Part shown: in pieces, positions 38,901 through 50,900 of the stretch
Numbering within the stretch: the stretch's first letter is position 1
How the letters are laid out: each line of letters begins with the position of its first letter
Assembly: GCA_026874595.1 (NCBI GenBank)
Contig: CM049306.1
Location: forward strand, 41,480,019-41,544,018
From: Sipunculus nudus
Lineage: Eukaryota > Annelida > Sipuncula > Golfingiida > Sipunculidae
Direction of reading: 5' to 3'
DNA: 64,000 bases
Notes under the pieces: generated by a model
Database searches by the model: none
Told to the model about the DNA's origin: nothing
Seen by the model: the letters and a program-made list of their open reading frames with translations, nothing else
Made by a program: the position numbers and the translations under genes

Positions 38901-41900
38901 AGATGCACACTGAATGCAAAATTATAATACAGATACTGATGGCAAAATCCTTAATTAAATTGAGTATGGATACCAGTTATTTATAATCCATGTACAGCCG
39001 TCTTTATAAAGGCACAGAGAGCGAATTACCTGTGACTGTAACCATTTTTCACTAAAAAATTGAAATTTAATGCATATACCCAAAAAATAAGCTCAATCTA
39101 ATAAAGTCTGACATATGACAGATTCTAACAAGCAATCTGAAGCTGCTAGCTCTGATGGTTTCTGGGATAGCATGGGTTAACATATGGACAAGGCTGATGG
39201 CAGCGGATGGACAACAATGTGCCATCGCAAAAGCTCATAGGTTAGCTTAAAAAAGATGAAAGCTGAACCTTGCACAGCTAACAAGTATGAAAACCCTGGC
39301 TGCAATCTTACCCTTATATGTCTAGCCAAAAAAAACATGGATTTTGTTAAAGTGACAATTTTAAAATCTGCAACCTGTCTGCCGTTGTTACCATACAAAT
39401 CAGAGCAACACCTCATGGCATGTATCACCAGTTTTGGGTTGTTCTGTACTGACCTGATACACTTTGGTGTTTTTCTGTACTGACCAGATACAAGTTGGTG
39501 TTGTTCTGTACTGACCTAAAACAGTTTGGTGTTGTTCTGTACTGACCTAATACAATTTGGTGTTGTTCTGTACTGACCTGATACACTTTGGTGTTTTTCT
39601 GTACTGACCAGATACAAGTTGGTGTTGTACTGTACTGACTTGATACAGTTTGGTGTTGTTTTGTACTGACCTGACACAGTTTGGTGTTGTTCTGTACTGA
39701 CTTGATACAGTTTGGTGTTGTCTTGTTCTAACCTGATACAGTTTGGTGTTGTTCTGTACTGACATGATACAGTTTGGTGTTGTTCTGTACTGACCTGATA
39801 CAGTTTGGTGTTATTCTATACTTACCTGATACAGTTTGGTGTTGTTTTGTTCTAACCTGATACAGTATGGTGTTGTTCTGTACTGACTTGATATAGTTTG
39901 GTATTGTTCTGTACTGACCTGATACAGTTTGGTGTTGTTCTGTACTGACCTGACACAGTTTGGTTTTGTTCTGTACTGACCTGATACAGTTTGGTTTTGT
40001 TCTGTACTGACCTGATACAGTTTGGTGTTGTTCTGCACTGACCTGATACAGTTTGGTGTTGTTCTTTACTGACCTGATACAGTTTGGTGTTGTCTTGTTC
40101 TAACCTGATACAGTATGGTGTTGTTTTGTACTGACCTGATACAGATTGGTGTTGTTTTGTACTGACCTGATACAGTCTGATGTTGTTCTGTACTGACTCC
40201 ATAAAGATTGGTGTTGTTTTGTTCTAACCTGATAAAGTTGTTTTGTACTGACCTGATACAGTTTGATGTTGTTCTGTACTGACTTGATACGTGTGGTGTT
40301 GTTTTGTTCTAACCTGATACAGTATGGTGTTGTTCTGTACTGACCTGATACAGTTTGGCGTGGCCTGCAGCTGCTTTCTTCATGTTCATTCCAGAGGTAA
40401 TTAACAACACGGTAGGCAGACTATCAGAGTATAACAACACATCTGTATCTTCAAATTTTTTCTTCCAAGTATAGATGGCACCGACTACAGCATAGAGTTC
40501 CATAAAACTGGAATTTCTCTGTAGTTTGCCCTGCTTGACCTCTTTTGCCCATTCATCATAAATCCACCTCACTGAACTGCTGATGTTGGTATTATTGATT
40601 CGGAGGTAAGCCCCATAACCTTTGATGGAGGCATCTGTTGTTAACTCGTAATCTGGCTCAAATTTCTGGTCTGGTCTGATTGATGGCAAATAGGTGAGTC
40701 CTGGTGCCATGACTGTCATACCACTGCTCACATAGCCACAAGCCTGAAAAATATATTTGTTAATATAAGTGGCCAAACACTCTGTCACTAGGCCCCATCA
40801 GCTGGGGGTGGGCTAAGCCTGTTGTTACCGGCATCCGACATAATTAACAAGGGACCCCTTGGGTCACGGCGCTCAGCTGTTATATATGATCAAAAATATG
40901 ATTTGGGAATGAAGCACATGCTGGTTTTGTGTGGTAATAAATATAAGCTTTATTATGAGTTGTTGGTGTTTAGCTTATGTATGATTTTGATAGTATCTTT
41001 GGAGACAGGGAAGAGGACTGATTTCATTTATTTTATTAACAAATAGAGTGCTATTGTCACACATTTTGACTTGGCCATATAACTTATAAGCAGCACATAT
41101 AATAAAAGAGTTTAACTATTTATTAAAATTTAATAACAAATATATAATTTTTATTAAAAAATAATAAGAAAATCATGATTTTTTAAAGTAAAATATAACT
41201 GAAATGATTATTAAAATAATATTATGGAATATATTCATGAATGCATTCATGAATACATTTTGAAAGTATCTGCACTGGTATTCAAATTCTTTAATTTTTA
41301 CCTGAATTCCAATTCTTATGCAATAAAATTTTTTAACGCAGTACATATTCATATTCGTATTCAAATACATTTGCAAAGCATTCGCACCATGTCTAGTATT
41401 TATTCAGTTTTAGCCAAACAATGATGTTGAGAATCAAGATTATACAAAATTCACAAATTTAAATAATGATCATAAGTACCTGGTTTTATGGTTTTTATTT
41501 ATATTAAAAAAAAAATAAATGTGATATTTTCACTTTGGACTACTTTTACATTAATCTACACACTAGACACAGTAGGAATCTAGATTAATATTATCAACTG
41601 CATCTTTGTCTATCATTAATTTCCTTCATATGATCCCTAATGATTAGTAATGAATAATATGATTTATTTTTTATCATTAAAAATTAACTGAAAAATACCA
41701 TAGGTGACTGCATGGTGTTATTTGGAATAACATTGACACTGACATTCTATCCATCCATACAAGATTCTTACATTATCAGTAACTGCAAGTTAATTTTCTG
41801 TTACTCATCAACTAACAAATTCTTTTTCTATTAATTTTTCTTTAATTTGTTATTAAAAACCGATAAAAAATTATTAATTTATTGTAATGTTGTTTTTCAA

Positions 41901-44900
41901 AACAACTACTAGATGAGCTGGGTTGGACACCTGGATTAACTGTGGCTGGGCATTAGCTGCCTGGCTGCCCAAGTGTATGCCAAACCTAGAGCGTGCATAA
42001 TCTGATGAAAGGTCAACAAGGTCAACATACAGGTGACTGAAGAGGGGCTGGATTGAGCCTGGGTCTGACATGGTCTCATAAAAACATTAATAAAAGCTAC
42101 AATATTTGGCCAATTTCTTTCAGCTTTGTAAACTACAAAGATGAAACAAATGTGCCATGGTCAAAGTTGGGCAAAATTTAAGGTACTTATTTTATATTTA
42201 TACTAATAACTTATAAAATTTGAAAAATTCAGAACTAATTTTACATCCCTGACAAAAAAATCTCTAGCTTCAGCAATCCTCTTTTTAAGGGAGTAAATAT
42301 ATTTCTTGATATTTTAAAAAGTGCATTATGTTTGGGCCCATAACTTAAAACAATTATGCAATACTGACATCATTTCTGGCATGTGCATAGCGAATGTATA
42401 GAAAAATATGTATATTATATATGATCAAAGTCAGATCAGTGGTTTTGATATTAGGCAGTCTTACAGTGTAACAATGGGTTTTTAATGGAAAAATGAAGTT
42501 TTTCATTAATATCTCGAAGGAATTAAGTCCTAGTGATCAAATTCTTGGCATGGTAGGGGATTTTGGAGACATCTAACTGTAGGCCAAATTTAAGGAACTT
42601 AGAGCTGAAGCTGGGGAGCTGAGCTCTTGCAAACTGCATAACACTAGCTTTATGTAAACAATATGTGACATGGTGCTTGAAAACTTGAATAAAATCTACA
42701 GTTTGATAAACTGGTTTCAAATTTTTTTGTATAAACAGTTGAAATGATAACAAAAACATGCTGTGAAAATTAAATCCACAGCAGTTACAGGAAAAAAACA
42801 TACCATGGTCAAACTTGGGCAAAATTGAAGGTACAAATTTTATATTTTTGCCAATATTTAAAAAAAATTAACAGATTTTGATCTAATTTTTGGGATACAA
42901 TTAAAGATTTATTAAAGTTGTATAACTGAAATAAAGTCCCTACCTTTAACACTTTTGGTCTTAAGTGACCAAATATCTTTCCTGATTTTTTTACAAAGTC
43001 CATTATGTTTGGGCACATAACTTTTTTAAATTAAATAATACTGACTTAATTTCTGGCATGTACATAGGAACTATATAGAGGAATATTTATGGTAAATGTG
43101 AAGAAAACCAGATGAGTGGTTTTGATATTAGCCAGTATTGAAGTGTGAAAATAGATTTCTAATAAAAAATTGAGGTTTTTCCTTTATATCTCAAAGGAAC
43201 GAAGTCCTATTGACCCAATTTTCGGCATGGTAGGAGATTTTGTGGACTTCAAACTGTATGCAGAATTTCAGATTTGTAGGTCCAATGGTATCGAAACGTG
43301 CCAGTCTTACGGACGGACATCCGAATGGACGGCATGACAGACGGACGGACAATGGACAATTGACCACAACTATAGCTCAGATGATTTATAGTCAGCTAAG
43401 CTAATAAAACAAGGGACCCATGGGTCACGGCGCTCAGCTTAAATTTGAAATTTTTGCATATGCAAAATATGCAAAATATTCTATTGTAATGTTTTTCATT
43501 TATATAAGAATATGATAAGCTAAGAGGAAAGGGGCCCTCCTACTTGATTATAGTAAATTTCTAAATATATGTTTGCAAACTAATACCCTGACAAGACTGT
43601 CATGAAGAAAAACAGTAAAAGTTTTGATATATTGTGATATATATGAAAATATACAGATGGACAGGCAATTGGACAGAATGGACTAATACCTTGATTTCAC
43701 TTTCAAGGGAATAATGCATTTAAGTTTATATATAAACCTATTTTTTTAGCATATCCACTTTTTCCATTAAAAGTTTTTATCTGAATCGTTTTTTTTTATT
43801 TAAGTTTTATAATTTAAAAATAATGAAAATATAAGTTAAAATATTAGAATTGTTGCAAAAGTTGAAATCATTATATATCAAGAGTAAAAAAACTGAAAAT
43901 ATAAGTTAAAATATTAGAATTGTTGCAAAAGTTGCAATCATTATATATCCAGAGTGTAGCTAATATTGGGTCATGTTATGCATACACATATATTTTATTA
44001 TTTTTAAATCACAAATGTTTAAACTGAATTTAAAAGAAAATAATGCCACAACATGGCATCTACAAGATTATTCCTTGAAAAACTATGAAAAAGTTTTGCA
44101 CATGGTACATGCTTAATTTTATTCATCGAAATAAAATAAAAGATTCAGTAAATTTGATAAAATAAAACATCCTTGCAAATAAAGTATACACACTCTTGGT
44201 TGAATGAGGGACAAACAATATCATTGTGCTAATAACTATCTCAGCTTTAATTTATTACTGGAATTTCACACCTGGTGAAGTTTCTACTCTTCTGAAGTAA
44301 GGAATTACTTATCTGATGAACATCCACACTTTCATAGCAATACACCACTTGGTGGACACAATTAAATGTGCACTTTAATCATTGTAAGCCTGGTGGTACA
44401 ATACAAAATGGAAAATGAAGCATAGCCTAGAACAAGAATGATTCAAATACAGAAAATAATAACATTCATCTAGTTTATGCACCATCAGGGGGGGGGGGGG
44501 GACGAGGGAGTGCAGGGTAGAGAGGAATTTTAGCCTGCTAGTAGTGGCCAAGCTGAGCCAATGCAAGCTGCCTCGGGTGGGTTACATAATGCAAGTGAAG
44601 GCTGTACTACTAGGTGGGCTAGATGTAAACAACACTTGACATGGTGTATGAAAACTTGAATAAAAGCTACTCTTTTCAATCAATTTCTTGGAAATTTCAG
44701 ATTTTAACAGATTAAATCCTTCTAAATATATTGTTACAAAATGGTATTTTGTTAAGGATTAAGGAGGGATATTTCAGTAGAAACAGTTTTCTTTAATAAG
44801 CTAGCTTCCTATCTATTATTAAATATGGAACAGGGGTTAATTTTGGCAGTGTCACCATTTTATATGGAATAATATTTGTATGACAGGGATCAGTAATATT

Positions 44901-47900
44901 TCGATCCATCCTTGTCAAGCGTGTTTGTTATTCAAACAAGAGTAGGGTTTCAATATGATAATATTTGTAGCTAGTGCAGAGGTATTTGGATGAATAATAT
45001 CGCGTGGAAATATTATTATTAGTAATATTACTCACTGACTGGGCTGTCAATGCATAATAATTAATATAGAGGATATTTATCCGTCTGTCATATCGTTAGG
45101 GTTTTATAGTCTAGATATAAGTGATAAAGTAAAATATCGGTATTTGGGCATATATGGCAGGAATGGTCATTGATAAATTGTCCAACTCCATAAGTTTCGT
45201 CGGTAATTTCAGCGTTCGAGAGCTGACAGATTGATGATTTGTTTACATCATGCGGACCAGCTGATGCGGGACGTTTACATTGCCGAGGTTAAATGGGGCT
45301 TTCAGAAGCTTGTACGTTCGGTTACAAGTGACTTATTGTATATATATTACCTTTGTATGGTCAACGGGATCATAATTGCGCGAGGTAATGGCCGGACTTG
45401 AGTGAAATCCGGGAAGATAGCCGAAAATATCCGTCTATAGTAAGTCTTGTTTTGAAGTCCGCGCCATTTGTCATGCTTAATGTTGATGACCTAGTTAAAA
45501 CGAGGCTAGTTGGATACCCGAATGTAGCGTTTTACTATTTAAGGAGCCGGCAGAGCCGATTGGCTGAGTTGCATAACTCCGCCTCCGGCTAGCAGGTCAG
45601 AGATTACGCTGAATATTTAACAGCCGTCTCTCCCTGGCGAGCTTTCCATCATCCTAATAACGGGTGCCTGTCCTCCTGGGAGCGGGGAGTTGCCAGGGAG
45701 AGATAAAAACATGTTAAAATATCTCCATAGAATAAAATAATGGGTTATTTATGCCCCTGGGATCTTTTAGATCTCTGGGATCATGTCTGTCCCTGGGAAC
45801 GTCTTTACACGAGTCAAATGTTTTGACGATGCCTGGTTGGGTGGATGGACGTGATGACGTCACGCCCTTTGTCATTGATAACTTTTCCTCAGGTAACTTT
45901 TCCACCGTTAATTTTCCCACGGGTTAACTTTTCATTCATGTAACTTTTCCACCAGTTAACTTTTCTCCAGTGGAAATCAGCCAGACTATATTGGGCTACC
46001 ATCCCATCCAAGACTACTAGTTTTACTGACGCTCAACGTAATATGTTTTGGTTTTAATGAAAGCCGGGGCACATTATTGGGCTAGATTTTACGAGTGTTT
46101 CTATAATTTACCATCCGTTTGGGAGATAGATATTTTGGCATCAAGAGTGATGTACTTCGTCGTGCCCCTGGTCCATATGAGCTGGACATAGTTATTGTTG
46201 TCTATACAAAAGTAATCCATTGTTTCGGACAGAATTACTATTACACGGGCGTTTAATAGGGGGATATCTCGGGTTTGAAACTGACAGGCTCGCCGTTTGT
46301 TTACTTTAGTCAGCTGTCAGCATGGAATCGCCATGCTCCCTCTCTCGTTGGTTGCTGGGAAAAAGTGTCACTGTGATCCCTAATTCGGAGAAATCGGGAC
46401 AGTCCTGTAGATTGATTACGGCAGTAATTAAATAACTTGGTGAAATAATTATGATTCTTAAGTCTACTGAGATATTTGAACGGTTTTTTTATATAACCTA
46501 ATGTTACTGGTAAAAATGAATGTTTACAACCTCTTGTATATGAGAACTGTAAATAATTTGTGGAAAAAACTATGTAACTTTGATATAACTGGTAATGTTT
46601 CCAGTACATCTGATAACAGTTAACTGTGCATAATGGCTTGTGTCTTAAACAAATTTTCTGTCATGATGACTGATCTTCAGGAAGGATTTAAATCAAATGT
46701 TATATCATTGACATTGTATATTAACTCAGCCATACTGGGCATGGGATAGCTTCTTAGATTGGTCACTATAGATTAACCAGTTCCTTCATAATACTTGGAC
46801 TTTTAGGAATTTATCAGGAATTCCGAAATAATAGTAACATGAGGAGTTTAGAGAATTTGGGGTTTATTAGAGGATTTGTGGGGGTAAACTTGATGAAGAT
46901 TTTCTAGGGATGGGAATTTCAGATAGCATAAGTTCATGTTTGATGCGATCACACCATTTGTTAAACCTGTTCTAAATTAAATGTTTTAAACTTTTAAAAA
47001 GGTCTTGTTAATAATTATGGAAGAGATCTGGACTGATTAGGCGTGTGTCATGGAAACCAGTGTAAATAAGTAATCCTTTACATGATGCCCTGATCCCTTA
47101 AATGATAACTTTACTTATATCCTGACAACTTGTGCAAATGGAAGTGGCAAATAATAACCACATAGTATGAAAGGGTGGTTAGTGGGTTGCCCTTGTTGTG
47201 TATGTATGTGTGTTTGTCCAGTAACAGACAGACGGACAAACCGGGAACGCGCAACAGAATTGAACCCCTCATGTGTTCCCCGCCGCCCGGACCCATCGGT
47301 CGGGGCATTGCTCTAGGCCATTTGCCGCTCGGTGGCCAGGCGCCCAAACTTTTCCCCCGCGCCATCGGTGGCCGGGGGAGCCGGTTCACCGGTTCAATAT
47401 GCTGTGAAAATTAAATTAACAGTGCTTACATGGAAAAAAAGTGCCATTGCCAAAGTTGGACAAAATATAAGGTATTGATCTTTTATTTATGCTAATAACT
47501 TGAAAAATTTGCAAACTTCAGATCTAATTTGGGTTAACAATTGAATCTTGATTAAATAAAGTTATATTCTTGAAAAAAAGTCTTTAGCTTCAGCAATTCT
47601 CATGTTAGGTGAGTAAATATATCTCCTGATTTTTTTAAAATTGCATTATATTTTGGCCCATAACTTCAAAATAATACCCAACACTGACCTAATTTTTTGT
47701 ATGTTCATAGAAAATGTATGGAAGAATGTGAATACTAAATATGATAAAAAACAGATCAGTGGTTTTAATATTAGGCAGCCTTGAAGTGTAACAATGGCGT
47801 TTTTATGGAAAACAGAGGTTTTTCCTTAATATCTCAATGGAACTAAGTCCTAATGACCCAATTTTTGGTATGGTAGGAGATTTTGGGGACATCTAATGGT

Positions 47901-50900
47901 ATGCAAAATTTTGGAATCGTAGGTCCAACAGTTTTAAAACATGCCCTGTTAAGGGACGGACAGCCGGACGGCCGGACGGATGACGGACAAAGGACCACGA
48001 CTATAGCTCAGATGACTTATAGTCAGCTGAGCTAAAAACTGGTGTCTGCTGTGGTTTATTCAATTAAAATGACATTACTCTAACAAACAATTAAATACTA
48101 TGAGCAGTGCAAAACTATGATGTTTAGTGAGATATTATGAGAGAGAGACAGCAAATCAACACCCACCAATGTAAGGTAGTGAAGACACACTTTCAAACCA
48201 TCACTGGTACAAGTTGGAAGTCTGACACTGCTGAAATCTTGATTTTCTTTACTCAACCCATTTGAGTTCTATTTTTATTTCTATCAAAATAAAATGTATT
48301 AAGAATTTTTTTAATTTATAGGCTGCATATCGATTTCTGTGCGTTTTATTGACCAATACCACTAATAGCATTGACCTTGACAGCGGTCAATCTTGAGGTC
48401 ATAACTCAATTTGCACACAGGGACGATAAAAATTTGACTTTCGAAATTAATGATTGTTGGGTTTTTAATTTCATGGATAAAAGTCACAAATTTCAAGAAA
48501 ATAAAACCCCAACAAACATTTCTGAATCCACAGTATCAAGTTATTTTGTCAAGCATAAAAAATAAAACCTTTATGAAATATTGACAGAGTATGTCTACTG
48601 CACTAAGTAAATTCATGTAAACAGTCTGAAATAACCACTTGAAGATGTTGATTTGATAAAAAAAAGTATGTAAAAAGTATAAACAGAAGTTTTTCCTGAA
48701 AAATACTAGGTTATTTCACTGTCAATGCCGCTACTCTGGATTTAATGGAAAAAAGTATATAATTGTCTAAAAAAATATGAAAAAAACATAGAAATCAATG
48801 CCACATAGCACATTTTTTGTAAATTTTACAGCATTTGATACATCTATGCAAACTTCAGGTATGAAAGTATATATTTATATTCCAGTTATCAATATATCCA
48901 ATGATTTGTAAAACATTGGCAAGATTTCAGAAAAAAAATCATCGCTAATAAAATGCCACAATTATGAAATATTGAAAGAGCATGTCTACTGCACTCATTT
49001 AATCAAGAAAAACAGCCCATAATCACCACCTGATGATGCTGATTTTAAAAAAAACGTATTAACAATTGAAAAAGTATGAAACTAGAAAAGCACTCAGATA
49101 GCGCAGACCTCTGCTTAGACCTCCCCTGTATTGAATTGTCAGGAACGCACCATTTCTCCTTAAAAATTCCTGGACAAACAAACAGACAGACAATTAACTC
49201 TGCCAAATACATAACCTCTGTCCCTCTACAGAGGTAAAACAGTATATCAAGAAGTTTTGCCTTAAAAAGAGTGGTAGCACTGCAAGAAGAAGTGAAGCAA
49301 ATGCCATGAAAATGTGCACTAAAGTTTTTGATAGTGAATTTGGTATCAAAGTGCTGGCACACTACAGATCAAATATGGTTTGCCAGTCAGCCATCTTGGA
49401 ATTACTTTCTTGAGCATTATCTTAAGAACTGTTCATATAATTTCATAGAAATTTTGACTAGAGACTAACAGATGTTAGAGGATGAGCCCTGTTGAATTTC
49501 ATGAAAATCATAAATCCAATGTGGCCAACTGGTCAGAAATCCAATACAGGCCTAAACTGAGGACTTGTACAGTATAGTGTTTAGATCATAGGCTCATGAT
49601 GATCCTGAGAGGATACTTTCAATCAATACCTTGTGATTCAGTTAATAACTGAATTCTCCACAGATTTGGTTTGTATTTTTACTTAAATATTATTTTCAAC
49701 AAATTTACCTGTACATCACATATATGAGATCATATTTTATGATATTTACCTTTAGCTTGACAAACAGCTCTGCAGAAGCCAACTGCTCTGCATCCTGCTG
49801 CGTAAGGCCACTAGCAGTGACCTCTAGTGACAGCGGGGAGCTGATGTAGCAGTGACACACCCACAGTTGCTGGCTATTGGAGACAGATCTTGTGCTCTTA
49901 AATGTCAGACCAGACGTCGGGAAATAGTCCTGTGCCTTGAGCAACTGGTTCTTGTAATCAAATACTTTTCCTTGTCTATTAAGGATTCCCAGATGCTGAA
50001 ATTAAAATGCGAACATCTTGTAGAATCATTACATCAAGCTTTTGTCTCCACTGTCAGTTGAATAAAAATAAACATATCTATCTAGTACTGTAGTTAAAGC
50101 CAACATGGCTACTGTTGTGACATAGTAGCCTGTGATATACAGGAAACTAGATGTGTCGGTACGACACGAATGCCCCTGCCTGGGGCAAATTAGAAACATT
50201 TGTTAAATTTTGTAAAATTTTTTTAAGTTCAGGAGGTGTTGTATGGTCAAAAGTAGGTCAAGAAGGGCAAAATGCAAACTCGATCTGTAACGGGTCATTA
50301 TCAAGGAACACACCAAAAATCAAGCCAGTATGCAGGCACTGTGAAAAAAAGTCCATACATGTGCATTTTTCATAAAAAATTCTCTTTTATGAAATTTTCT
50401 ATGTTCAGGATCTGTCATATGGTCAAAAATAGGTTAACTGGGATGAAACGCGAACTTGACCTTTAAGTGGTCATTATGCGCCTACAGACCAAACATTTGG
50501 CCAGTATCTGTAAGCATTGTATTGCGAAACTAGAATATTAGCAAAAGCTGGTAATCAGTTATAAATTTAAATTGGAGAGGTATGTACCATGTTTTATAAC
50601 AATCCACCAAATGCTTCCTGAGAAATATCCCCCTAAGTTTTTTTCTATACTAAGCTCTGTGACCTTGAAAAGTAGGTCAAGACCACCCATCTTTGAACCT
50701 GACCAAGATTTTGTAAATATGATGCAAAAGCACTGAAGTAATGAAGTTCTTCAGTTGAATACCTTTGGAGATATCCTGCACAAAGGCCAAAATTGAAAAA
50801 TCTGATAAAATTTCATTAAAAAATCAGAAATTGCAGGTGTAGCCACCAAAATTGTGCAGAACGTACAGACCATCAGTCCCAATGATCATAGTAAGTTTTG

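Larger units (their letters stand above)
35919..39428. other. Gene 2 intron 4, proximal part
   Basis: Holds the SINE (36788-37050), an inverted Helentron-like fragment (37692-38560) and an inverted family G piece (about 39140-39255). The stretches 35919-36780, 37090-37690 and 38560-39140 are AT-rich with no recognised gene; 37050-37080 carries a short family S end (GGGACTAACGGGTAACG). Confidence 0.5.
43404..47215. other. Gene 2 intron 3, middle part
   Basis: 43405-43530 restarts with a family S end (AAGGGACCCATGGGTCACGG). 43530-44730 is AT-rich with a local 70-bp direct duplication near 43850-43940. 44490 has a G13 run. 45180-46320 is a CG-richer island (separate entry). 46320-47215 has nothing recognised. 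Confidence 0.5.

Noticed and set aside
39547-40202. Minus-strand ORFs with 31-residue repeats (QNNTKLYQVSTEQ)
   Set aside because: They are translations of the 31-bp minisatellite in successive frames and lie downstream of the exon 4 donor. The repeats explain them without a protein.
44732-46630. Candidate LTR from TGTTACAAAATGG to GATAACA
   Set aside because: Termini look plausible but the flanking five bases (TATAT and GTTAA) do not match, so no target duplication supports it.
49045-49362. 105-codon minus ORF before exon 3
   Set aside because: It covers repeat-like text (ACAAACAAACAGACAGACA) and shows no domain. It also does not fit the phase-0 join of exons 3 and 4.
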